Shown: positions 44,924 through 51,574 of the stretch, one piece after another
Numbering within the stretch: position 1 is the first letter of the stretch
Layout: the number at the start of each line of letters is the position of its first letter
From: Dehalococcoidia bacterium
GTDB taxonomy: Bacteria > Chloroflexota > Dehalococcoidia > UBA2979
Direction of reading: 5' to 3'
DNA: 51,574 nt
Assembly: GCA_029246995.1 (NCBI GenBank)
Contig: JAQWMB010000007.1
Span: forward strand, 1-51,574
The notes under the pieces: generated by a model
Told to the model about the DNA's origin: nothing
What the model saw: only the letters and a program-made list of their open reading frames with translations
Database searches by the model: none
Translations under genes and position numbers: made by a program

Positions 44924-47773
44924 TTATGAAACTAAAGATTCGATCGGCGGGCAACTACAAAATAAATTTTTATCACCAAATGCATTATTAATTCTACTAA
45001 CTGGAGCCCAATATTTATTACTACGAATAGATGCCAATGGAAACGCAGCTTCTTCTCTTGAATAGCAATGTTTCCATTCTAAAGCAAGAGCCATTTCAGC
45101 TGTATGTGGAGCATGAATGATAGGGTTGTCATCAATAAGCCAAGTCCCATCTACTATTTTCTTTATTTCATTTGAAATGTTAATCATTGCATCACAAAAT
45201 CTATCAATTTCTGTCTTGCTTTCAGATTCGGTAGGTTCAATCATAAAGGTATTAGTAACAGGCCATGACATTGTAGGCGCATGAAATCCATAATCGATCA
45301 GACGTTTTGCAATATCTTCAGCATTTACAGATGAGCTTTCTTGAAAAACTCTTAGATCAACAATACATTCATGTGCAACCAATTCATTAAGCCCCTTATA
45401 CAGAATTTTAAAATGAGGTTCAAGCTTTTTGGCTATATAGTTTGCATTCAAAATTGCAATTTTAGTTGCTAATTGTAATTTTTTATAACCCATCATTTTC
45501 ATATAAACCCAGGATATAACTAATATACTTGCGGAACCCCAAGGCGCTGCAGCTACAGGGCCAATTCCAGAATCAGGACCAGCATGCTTAATAACAGGAT
45601 GATTCGGTAACAAATGTGATAATTCTTTTACTACACCGATTGGACCAACTCCAGGACCACCTCCACCGTGAGGTATAGAAAAAGTTTTATGTAAATTAAA
45701 ATGAGCAACATCAGGTCCAATATTACCAGGCTTACAAATACCGACTAACGCATTTAGATTGGCTCCATCCATATATACTAAACCACCATTATTATGAATA
45801 ATCTCACATATTTCTTTAATTGTGCTTTCAAAAACACCATGAGTTGAAGGATATGTGATCATTAAGCATGCTAAATTATTTTTATACTCCTCTGCTTTTT
45901 GAGAAAGATCATCAATATCAATATTGCCATCTTGATCGCAAGCGACAATCACAACATCAAGACCTGCCATTTTTGCACTTGCTGGATTTGTGCCATGAGC
46001 AGAGGATGGTATTAAGCAAACCTTTCTATTTAATGAATTATTTTCATGATGCCATTTATTAATAACTAATAAACCGGCATATTCACCTTGAGATCCTGCA
46101 TTGGGTTGAAAAGAAACAGAATCAAAGCCAGTTAATTCTGTGAGCATTTCAGAAAGATCGCCAATGACTTCTTGATATCCAACAGATTGATGCGTTGGAG
46201 CAAATGGATGTAAGTTAGCAAATTCAGGCCAAGATATTGGTATCATAGATGAAGCTGAATTCAGCTTCATCGTACAAGATCCAAGAGCAATCATTGATTG
46301 ATCAAGAGCAATATCTTTCTTTTTTAACCTATTAAGATATCGCATCATTTCAGTTTCTGAGTGATACTTGTGAAATGTAGGATGATCTAAAAATTTTGTT
46401 TCCCTAGTCAATGATTTATCAAAATAATAATCTTGGTTAATAAATTTATCCATGACAATATCTACAGATTGTTCTGAAAAAATTTCGATCAATAAATTAA
46501 CATCTTGAATATTAGTAGTTTCATCTAATGATACACCAATTTGTAAATCATTAATTTTTCTAAGATTAACTTCATGCTCTTCAGCTCTATGCATAATAAT
46601 ATCAGTCTTATCATTTGTAAAAATTGTTAAAGTGTCAAAAAAGTTTTCATTTATAATTTGATAACCATGCTTAGATAGATTTTTCATTGTTAAATAAGTC
46701 ATAAAATTCACTTTTTTAGCGATTCTATTTAATCCTTTAGGGCCATGATATACAGCGTAAAAGCCAGCAATGACAGCTAGTAAAACTTGAGCAGTGCAAA
46801 TATTACTTGTTGCTTTTTCTCTTCTAATATGTTGCTCTCTAGTTTGTAATGCCAACCTTAAGGCAGGCTTACCTAATTCATCAACAGATAAGCCTACTAA
46901 TCTTCCAGGTAGAAGTCTTTTGAATTCTTGTCTTGTAGAAATAAAAGCTGCATGAGGCCCACCATATCCTAAAGGGACACCAAACCTTTGCGCACTACCA
47001 AAAGCAATATCTGCATCCATTTCTCCAGGGGTTTTTAACATAACAAGACTCAGTATATCTACACTCATTGAGACTAAGGCGTTACTTTCATGGACTTTAT
47101 TAATAAAATCTGAAAAATCATGAATTCTTCCAAGAGTATCGGGATTCTGTACAATCGCACCAAAAAAAACATCACCATTAAAATCATTGAGATCGCCAAT
47201 GACAAGATCCAGGCCTAAAGATTTTGCACGCACTTCTACAACAGCAATCGTCTGAGGATGACAATATTTAGAAATTAACAATGCATTCCTATCATTTTTA
47301 TCAGATCGATACATAATTTGCATAGCTTCAGCTGCCGCAGTTGCTTCATCTAAAAGAGAGGCATTGGCAATGTCTAGATCTGTCAAATCAACAATTAAAT
47401 GCTGAAAGTTAAGTAGTGCCTCTAATCTACCCTGAGATATTTCAGGTTGATATGGAGTGTAAGCTGTATACCATCCAGGATCTTCTAAAACATTCCTTTT
47501 AATAACTGCCGGTAGAATTGAATCATTATAGCCCATACCTATATAATTTTTGAAAATTTTATTCTTTGACGCAATTTCTTTGAGCACTGTATGCACTTCA
47601 TATTCTGAAAAAAATTTATCATCATATTCTTGCTGATCATAAATTGCACTTGGTAATGCATCCTTAATAAGATCATCTATTTCTTCATATCCTAAGTAAT
47701 TAAGCATATCATCAATTTCTAATTGATTAGATCCTATATGCCTATCTGAGAAAAGCTCTTCTAATTGATTCAA
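44924..47773 (-). CDS. gcvP: Glycine dehydrogenase (decarboxylating), P-protein
   Basis: A 949-residue homodimeric-type P-protein with both halves fused. It decarboxylates glycine and transfers the aminomethyl group to lipoyl-GcvH. N-terminal RHIGSNQLEIDDMLNYLGY, SLLDEATAAAEAM, and the PLP lysine in HFNLHKTFSIPHGGGGPG (Lys696) are visible. The start is TTG at 47773 with GAGGG 5 nt upstream; no better start exists. Operon order gcvT-gcvH-gcvP; gcvH ends 16 nt before. Length is normal for the fused form. Confidence 0.96.
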   Translation of the reverse strand: MNQLEELFSDRHIGSNQLEIDDMLNYLGYEEIDDLIKDALPSAIYDQQEYDDKFFSEYEVHTVLKEIASKNKIFKNYIGMGYNDSILPAVIKRNVLEDPGWYTAYTPYQPEISQGRLEALLNFQHLIVDLTDLDIANASLLDEATAAAEAMQIMYRSDKNDRNALLISKYCHPQTIAVVEVRAKSLGLDLVIGDLNDFNGDVFFGAIVQNPDTLGRIHDFSDFINKVHESNALVSMSVDILSLVMLKTPGEMDADIAFGSAQRFGVPLGYGGPHAAFISTRQEFKRLLPGRLVGLSVDELGKPALRLALQTREQHIRREKATSNICTAQVLLAVIAGFYAVYHGPKGLNRIAKKVNFMTYLTMKNLSKHGYQIINENFFDTLTIFTNDKTDIIMHRAEEHEVNLRKINDLQIGVSLDETTNIQDVNLLIEIFSEQSVDIVMDKFINQDYYFDKSLTRETKFLDHPTFHKYHSETEMMRYLNRLKKKDIALDQSMIALGSCTMKLNSASSMIPISWPEFANLHPFAPTHQSVGYQEVIGDLSEMLTELTGFDSVSFQPNAGSQGEYAGLLVINKWHHENNSLNRKVCLIPSSAHGTNPASAKMAGLDVVIVACDQDGNIDIDDLSQKAEEYKNNLACLMITYPSTHGVFESTIKEICEIIHNNGGLVYMDGANLNALVGICKPGNIGPDVAHFNLHKTFSIPHGGGGPGVGPIGVVKELSHLLPNHPVIKHAGPDSGIGPVAAAPWGSASILVISWVYMKMMGYKKLQLATKIAILNANYIAKKLEPHFKILYKGLNELVAHECIVDLRVFQESSSVNAEDIAKRLIDYGFHAPTMSWPVTNTFMIEPTESESKTEIDRFCDAMINISNEIKKIVDGTWLIDDNPIIHAPHTAEMALALEWKHCYSREEAAFPLASIRSNKYWAPVSRINNAFGDKNLFCSCPPIESLVS

Positions 47774-47789
47774 AACTACCCTCTTAAAT

Positions 47790-48158
47790 TTAATTCTTCG
47801 AATTTATATATGATTGATAACTATCTTCATCCATTAAATCATTTACTGCATCTATTGAAATCAATGCTAGTTTAAAAATCCAACCTGCTTCATAAGGCTG
47901 CTCATTTATTAATTGTGGAGAATCTAAAAGTATTGAATTTACTTCAATAATTTCTCCGGAAACTGGAGCATATATTTCGCTAGCTGCTTTAACAGACTCA
48001 ATAACTGCAATTTCATCACCAACTTTAAAATTATCTCCAATATTAGGGAGATCAACAAAAACAATTTCGCCAAGTTCAAGTTGTGCAAAATTGGTAATAC
48101 CAACTTTTGCATCACTTCCCTCTAATTTTACCCATTCATGTTCTTTAGAAAATCTCAT
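47790..48158 (-). CDS. gcvH: Glycine cleavage system H protein
   Basis: A 122-residue lipoyl-carrier protein. The lipoylation site is Lys57 in ESVKAASEIYAPVSGE, the family's hallmark. N-terminal HEWVKLEGSDAKVGITNFAQ and GEIVFVDLPNIG are typical. It carries the aminomethyl group from GcvP to GcvT. It starts 3 nt after gcvT and ends 16 nt before gcvP, all on one transcript. Confidence 0.97.
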   Translation of the reverse strand: MRFSKEHEWVKLEGSDAKVGITNFAQLELGEIVFVDLPNIGDNFKVGDEIAVIESVKAASEIYAPVSGEIIEVNSILLDSPQLINEQPYEAGWIFKLALISIDAVNDLMDEDSYQSYINSKN

Positions 48159-48161
48159 TTA

Positions 48162-49277
48162 TTAGCTTGCTTTCTTATTTGTTTTTATATATTTATGTGA
48201 AATAAATGGCAGAGAGACCACTTTACCTGGACGACTTTTACCTCTAATATCAAAATAAATTTCATTACCTAAATGAGCATGATTATACTCAACAAAAGCT
48301 AAGGCGATTGACTTTTGTAAAATTGGGCTGAAACATCCACTAGACACTATGCCAATTTTTTTTCCAGATACATCATTAATAACAGTGTCTTTTCTTGGTA
48401 TAAATTTTTCATCAGAAGTAACACCTATTTTTGTTACATTAGGTTCATTTAATAGTTCATTAAAAATAATCTCTGAACCAGGAAATCGATTCGAAGAATG
48501 TCTCGTAATTAACCATGAAAGCTTTGCTTTCACAGGAGTAATAGTTGCAGATAATTCATTACCATATAAACAAAGACCTGCCTCAATTCTTAGAGAATCC
48601 CTCGCTCCGAGACCTGCTAATTTTACATCATCAAAAGCTAATAATTGACTAACGAAATTTAAAACAGCATGATTAGGTAAACTAATTTCAAAACCATCTT
48701 CACCAGTGTAGCCTGACCTAGAAATAAAAAAATCTTGATTATTGAAACTAATCGGCAACCCGTTCATAAAAACTAGTTTTTCGTGACCTTTGAAAATCTT
48801 TGACAGAATCTTCTCACTCATAGGACCTTGCAAAGCAATTAAAGAATATTCTTCTAATAAATTAATACTTACATCAATCATTGACTTCTTCAAATAATCT
48901 ACAACCTTTGACTTATTTATGGCATTTACAATCAATCTCAAAGAATTATTTCTTTTTGTAATAATCAGATCGTCAATAACTCCACCATATTGATTAGTTA
49001 ATACAGAATAAACTGAGCGATTCTCAGCTAAATTATTAATATCAGTAGGAATTAAAGCTTCAAATTGCTTAACCACATCCATTCCACTCAAATCAATTTG
49101 TCCCATATGCGAAACATCAAATAGCGAACATTTCTGACGAGTATGAATGTGTTCATTAAGAATCCCAGGGGCATAATGCAGCGGCATTTGAAACCCAGAA
49201 AATTCTACGAAATTAGCTTCATATTGCTGATGCAATGAGAATAATGCTGTTGCGTCATTTTTGTTTTTCAATGGCAT
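48162..49277 (-). CDS. gcvT: Glycine cleavage system T protein (aminomethyltransferase)
   Basis: A 371-residue tetrahydrofolate-dependent aminomethyltransferase that releases ammonia and makes 5,10-methylene-THF. Motifs: EFSGFQMPLHYAPGIL, CSLFDVSHMGQIDLSG, SVYSVLTNQYGGVIDDLIIT, SRSGYTGEDGFEI and GLGARDSLRIEAGLCLYG. The track starts at an earlier ATG (49304, MHVIQYNDY). I prefer ATG at 49277, because a strong promoter predicts transcription start right there, which would make the mRNA leaderless. First gene of the gcv operon. Confidence 0.93.
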   Translation of the reverse strand: MPLKNKNDATALFSLHQQYEANFVEFSGFQMPLHYAPGILNEHIHTRQKCSLFDVSHMGQIDLSGMDVVKQFEALIPTDINNLAENRSVYSVLTNQYGGVIDDLIITKRNNSLRLIVNAINKSKVVDYLKKSMIDVSINLLEEYSLIALQGPMSEKILSKIFKGHEKLVFMNGLPISFNNQDFFISRSGYTGEDGFEISLPNHAVLNFVSQLLAFDDVKLAGLGARDSLRIEAGLCLYGNELSATITPVKAKLSWLITRHSSNRFPGSEIIFNELLNEPNVTKIGVTSDEKFIPRKDTVINDVSGKKIGIVSSGCFSPILQKSIALAFVEYNHAHLGNEIYFDIRGKSRPGKVVSLPFISHKYIKTNKKAS

Positions 49278-49283
49278 ATAATC

Positions 49284-49312
49284 GTTATACTGAATTACAT
49301 GCAATACTTCAA
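49284..49312 (-). promoter_or_regulatory. gcv operon promoter, predicted leaderless
   Basis: On the minus strand TTGAAG (49307-49312) and TATAAC (49284-49289) are separated by exactly 17 nt. The usual start distance lands on base 49277, the A of the gcvT ATG. There is no ribosome-binding site before that ATG. The promoter lies inside the track's longer version of gcvT, which argues against the upstream start. Confidence 0.55.
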
Positions 49313-49371
49313 GGAAATTAAAAAAATCTAAATGATAATAATTATGAAACCAACAGTTTTTAAATTAATAG

Positions 49372-49653
49372 TCAACAAGCACCACCAGCAACAGCTGGTA
49401 CAATTGAAATTTCATCATTATCTTTAAGCTGAGTACTAAGTTCATCTAAAAATCTTACATCTTCTCCATTGACATATATGTTAACAAATCTACGAATAGT
49501 GCCATCTTCTTCACAAATACGTTCTTGCATACCAGGAAAATCTTGTTCAAGAGTCTCTATGACTTCTTTAACATTAGATGCAGTAATTTCAACTAAATCT
49601 TTATTAGATGTTAAAGAACGCAAAGGTGTCGGTATTTTTACTTTTATTGCCAT
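49372..49653 (-). CDS. cysO: CysO-like sulfur-carrier protein (ThiS/MoaD fold), C-terminal AC tail
   Basis: A 93-residue ubiquitin-fold protein that closely resembles M. tuberculosis CysO (RRFVNIYVNGEDVRF, then PAVAGG). Such proteins carry sulfur as a C-terminal glycine thiocarboxylate after adenylation by an E1-like enzyme. Here the Gly90-Gly91 pair is followed by Ala92-Cys93, so a JAMM-type (Mec+) protease would have to remove two residues first, as for QbsE in Pseudomonas or HcyS in Wolinella. It is third in an operon with a NIL-domain protein and a ThrC-like enzyme under SAM riboswitch control. ATG start, 12 nt after the NIL gene. Confidence 0.82.
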   Translation of the reverse strand: MAIKVKIPTPLRSLTSNKDLVEITASNVKEVIETLEQDFPGMQERICEEDGTIRRFVNIYVNGEDVRFLDELSTQLKDNDEISIVPAVAGGAC

Positions 49654-49665
49654 AATTACCCTTAA

Positions 49666-49908
49666 TTAACCTGTAACTACATCGCCTTCAAGTGGATCTA
49701 TTCGAACGCCTTTATCTGAAATCCAATTTAAAGCATTACTAATCTCTTCATCATCACCAACTAGTTCTAAAATAACCCACCCAATACTGTCATCAACATC
49801 TGCCATTCGAATACTGGTCACAACATCAAATTCATGACCTAGTTGATAAACCAAAGGTTCTTTTACTGTTTCAGTTGAAAAAGTAAATCTTACTTTTTTA
49901 CTAGCCAT
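49666..49908 (-). CDS. NIL-domain protein
   Basis: An 80-residue stand-alone NIL domain (VRFTFSTETVKEPLVYQLGHE, then a GWVILELVGDDEEISNALNWI and a RIDPLEG ending). NIL domains occur at the end of methionine ABC ATPases (MetN), where they sense methionine, and in methanogen proteins tied to homocysteine synthesis. As a free domain it may bind a sulfur amino acid or act as a partner of the neighbouring enzyme. Starts 25 nt after the ThrC-like gene. Confidence 0.85.
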   Translation of the reverse strand: MASKKVRFTFSTETVKEPLVYQLGHEFDVVTSIRMADVDDSIGWVILELVGDDEEISNALNWISDKGVRIDPLEGDVVTG

Positions 49909-49933
49909 TCATACTACTTTCACTAAAAGTATC

Positions 49934-51163
49934 TTAACCTAATTTATTAAATTCAGCCATAAATTCTTCAGCATTTGGAGGAATCATAATTGGTGGATTC
50001 ATCTCATCCTTTACTGCTTCTATCGTTTTCAAGCCTGCACCAGTAATAAAAAGAACCGTCTCCTCGTCTGTATTAATAACACCAGATGCAACTAATTTTT
50101 TTAAACAAGCTACAGATACTCCTCCAGCCGTTTCTGCAAAAATACCTTCTGATTCAGCAAGTAACTTGATTCCATCTACAATTTCTTCATCAGATGCCAT
50201 TTCTGCAGCACCATTAGTTTCTTCCATAACTTTTAAAGCATAATAACCATCCGCAGGATTACCAATTGCTAACGATCTAGCTATAGTTTTTGGTTTTTGT
50301 GGAATAAAATTGACACTACCATTTTTAAAAGCAGTAGAAATTGGCGAACATCCTGATGCTTGAGCCCCACTCATTCTAGTATTTAAATCTTTTATTAATC
50401 CAATATTTCTAATTTCATTAAAACCCTTCCAGATCTTAGTAAATAAAGAACCAGATGCCATAGGAACAACACAATGATCAGGTGCCCTCCATCCCAATTG
50501 TTCTGCTACTTCGAATGCTAAAGTTCGAGAGCCTTCAGCGTAATACGGCCTCATATTAATGTTTACAAAAGCCCAATCATTTGATGCAGCCAATTCAGTA
50601 CAAACTCGATTAACGTCGTCATAATTACCATCAATCATTGTCAAAATTGGATTATAAATTGAACTACCAATCACTTTACCAGATTCCAGATCATCAGGCA
50701 TAAAAACTAACGCACGCATATTTGCTTTAGCAGCATGAGCAGAAACAGAGTTGGCTAGATTGCCTGTAGAGGCACACGCGAGATCTTGATAACCAAATTG
50801 CCTTGCACGTGCTATAGCCATACTAACAACACGATCCTTAAAAGACCAAGTAGGATTAGCAGTATCATTTTTAATCCATAAATTTTTCATGCCAAGATGT
50901 TCTGCTAATTTCTTTGATTTGATTAATGGAGTAAAACCAGCCCCTATATCTACTTTATATTCAGGATCGCAGGGCAACAATGAAGCATATCGCCATAAAG
51001 ATTCTGGCCCATTTTCAATAGATTTTTTTGAAGTATTTAATTTAATTTGCTTATAATCATAGTCAACTTCTAAAGGTCCGAAGCAAAACTCACAAGAATA
51101 TATAGCCAAAAGTTCAAACTTTCTACCGCACTCTCGACATTTCAATGCAACTTCATATGACAT
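49934..51163 (-). CDS. thrC: Threonine synthase-family PLP enzyme under SAM riboswitch
   Basis: A 409-residue fold-type II PLP enzyme. An N-terminal zinc-ribbon-like segment has CRECG and CEFCFG (Cys9, 12, 24, 27). PLP lysine is Lys109 in WSFKDRV, followed by CASTGNLANSVSAHAAK and, near the C-terminus, TAGGVS. This is the ThrC family (O-phosphohomoserine to threonine). A SAM-I riboswitch ahead of it and coupling to a CysO-like carrier suggest, but do not prove, that it acts in methionine or cysteine synthesis on O-phosphohomoserine. Whether another thrC exists in the genome is not visible. Confidence 0.88.
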   Translation of the reverse strand: MSYEVALKCRECGRKFELLAIYSCEFCFGPLEVDYDYKQIKLNTSKKSIENGPESLWRYASLLPCDPEYKVDIGAGFTPLIKSKKLAEHLGMKNLWIKNDTANPTWSFKDRVVSMAIARARQFGYQDLACASTGNLANSVSAHAAKANMRALVFMPDDLESGKVIGSSIYNPILTMIDGNYDDVNRVCTELAASNDWAFVNINMRPYYAEGSRTLAFEVAEQLGWRAPDHCVVPMASGSLFTKIWKGFNEIRNIGLIKDLNTRMSGAQASGCSPISTAFKNGSVNFIPQKPKTIARSLAIGNPADGYYALKVMEETNGAAEMASDEEIVDGIKLLAESEGIFAETAGGVSVACLKKLVASGVINTDEETVLFITGAGLKTIEAVKDEMNPPIMIPPNAEEFMAEFNKLG

Positions 51164-51184
51164 AACTATCCAATCAAAGAATTA

Positions 51185-51238
51185 GAACGAATCATCAAAT
51201 ACAAAGAACAATTTTGTGAAGTATTTTGCTCATCGTTC
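51185..51238 (-). promoter_or_regulatory. Alternative stem of the SAM riboswitch expression platform
   Basis: In the RNA GAACGATGAGCAAAATAC (51221-51238) can pair with GTATTTGATGATTCGTTC (51185-51202): 6 bp, a 6-nt internal loop, then 6 bp. The 5' arm contains the 3' strand of aptamer helix P1 (GATGAG), so this stem and P1 exclude each other. No U-tract follows; the ThrC-like ATG is at 51163. Confidence 0.4.
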
Positions 51239-51336
51239 CGTATAATACTCGGTCGGCTGTAGCACCTTCGCTATAAAATAACTATGGTTGCCGTGGTTTC
51301 TAAGGTCCGATTCCCTCCACCACTCTAGATGATGTA
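51228..51336 (-). promoter_or_regulatory. SAM-I (S-box) riboswitch
   Basis: On the minus strand the conserved S-box sequence is present in order: AGAGTGGTGGAGGGAATCGG, then AAACCACGGCAACC, then AAGGTGCTA, bounded by TCATC and GATGA that close helix P1. These are the invariant blocks of the SAM-I aptamer. It lies directly upstream of the ThrC-like/NIL/CysO operon. SAM binding normally turns such genes off. On the plus strand this region mimics a tRNA T-arm, which is misleading. Confidence 0.93.
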
Positions 51337-51412
51337 CTAATTTATAAGAATTAAAGTACATTATTGAGATTACAACCATATAAAAGAAATGGTCAAGTCC
51401 ACGACAAAAAAA

Positions 51413-51574
51413 TTAATCAATTAAAGGAGGCATCTTAAGGTTTGCTGACACAATACCATTGTCAAAACTAAAGGATACTATTCTTGCATCCTCAGGAATT
51501 TCAAATGAAATCCAGCCTTCCAAATCAGAACCTGCTGCTAAGATTTTATTTGCAAGTCCCACTTCAAATCCTGC
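51413..51574 (-). CDS. C-terminal fragment of DUF4352-like secreted protein (5' end outside window)
   Basis: An open frame enters from the window edge and stops at 51413-51415. The 53 visible residues read AGFEVGLANKILAAGSDLEG, then WISFEIPEDARIVSFSF, ending KMPPLID. The pattern 'L-x-x-G-x-x-x-x-GW-x-x-FE-x-P-x-x-A' is typical of DUF4352/telomeric-repeat-like immunoglobulin domains on lipoproteins. The start, and any signal peptide, are outside the window. Confidence 0.6.
   Translation of the reverse strand, partial: AGFEVGLANKILAAGSDLEGWISFEIPEDARIVSFSFDNGIVSANLKMPPLID

Noticed and set aside
49277-49371. Glycine riboswitch upstream of gcvT.
   Set aside because: The gap is short, AT-rich and has none of the conserved glycine aptamer blocks.
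51240-51330. A plus-strand tRNA or tmRNA-like 3' end (GGTCCGATTCCCTCCACCA).
   Set aside because: The complementary strand matches the SAM-I riboswitch consensus over its full length, and no acceptor stem or anticodon arm can be built on the plus strand.
1-51574. CRISPR arrays, insertion sequences, prophage or defence islands.
   Set aside because: No direct-repeat arrays, transposases, terminal inverted repeats or phage genes were seen; gene content is largely metabolic.

Overview
The window is an AT-rich (about one third G+C by eye), densely packed bacterial chromosome segment. It carries about 45 protein genes, one tRNA-His and several cis-regulatory RNAs. I saw no insertion sequences, phage genes, CRISPR arrays or rRNA. 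Coenzyme F420 genes (npdG, cofE), a CysO-type sulfur carrier, a Gram-positive-style LexA operator, citramalate-based isoleucine synthesis, a DUF3179 lipoprotein and a mycobacterial-type MMPL transporter together suggest a streamlined, low-GC marine member of the Chloroflexota (SAR202/Dehalococcoidia-like). That placement is inference; no rRNA is present to confirm it.

Layout. 1-1402 (minus): truncated uppP and a metallo-beta-lactamase-fold hydrolase. 1549-15503 (plus): a nearly complete branched-chain amino acid locus, ilvE - (PH-domain membrane protein, DUF3179 lipoprotein) - leader peptide/attenuator - ilvB - ilvN - ilvC - leuA - leuC - leuD - APH-like kinase - leuB - cimA. It covers valine and leucine synthesis and isoleucine synthesis by the citramalate route. 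15566-15969 (minus): a 70-residue zinc-ribbon protein under a c-di-AMP (ydaO-type) riboswitch. 16066-20335 (plus): a lipoprotein with a degenerate trypsin-like domain, npdG, cofE, a small membrane protein and holA. 20340-21036 (minus): lexA with its own operator. 21110-22848 (plus): a PIG-L deacetylase and a NUDIX/ATC-hydrolase fusion. 22845-28927 (mostly minus): MFS, CNNM/CorC-type membrane protein, short CysRS, cupin, tRNA-His, flavin reductase, an mgtE relic and an SDR. 29012-34090 (plus): a 987-residue FAD/Fe-S dehydrogenase, an MFS transporter that appears to start at AUU, and a TIGR01777-type epimerase. 34083-42718 (minus): MMPL transporter, acyl-CoA dehydrogenase, a surface protein, and a polar amino acid ABC system (aapJQMP). 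42869-49312 (minus): gcvT-gcvH-gcvP, from a promoter that puts transcription start at the gcvT ATG, followed by a DUF2927-like protein. 49372-51336 (minus): a SAM-I riboswitch, a threonine-synthase-like enzyme, a NIL-domain protein and a CysO-like sulfur carrier. 51413-51574 (minus): the C-terminus of a DUF4352-like protein.

The most interesting points are these. (i) A SAM-I riboswitch heads a ThrC-like/NIL/CysO operon, which suggests a sulfur-carrier-dependent homocysteine route built on a threonine-synthase fold. (ii) A classical attenuation leader peptide rich in Leu/Val/Ile precedes ilvB. (iii) A c-di-AMP riboswitch controls a tiny zinc-ribbon protein through a ribosome-site-masking hairpin.
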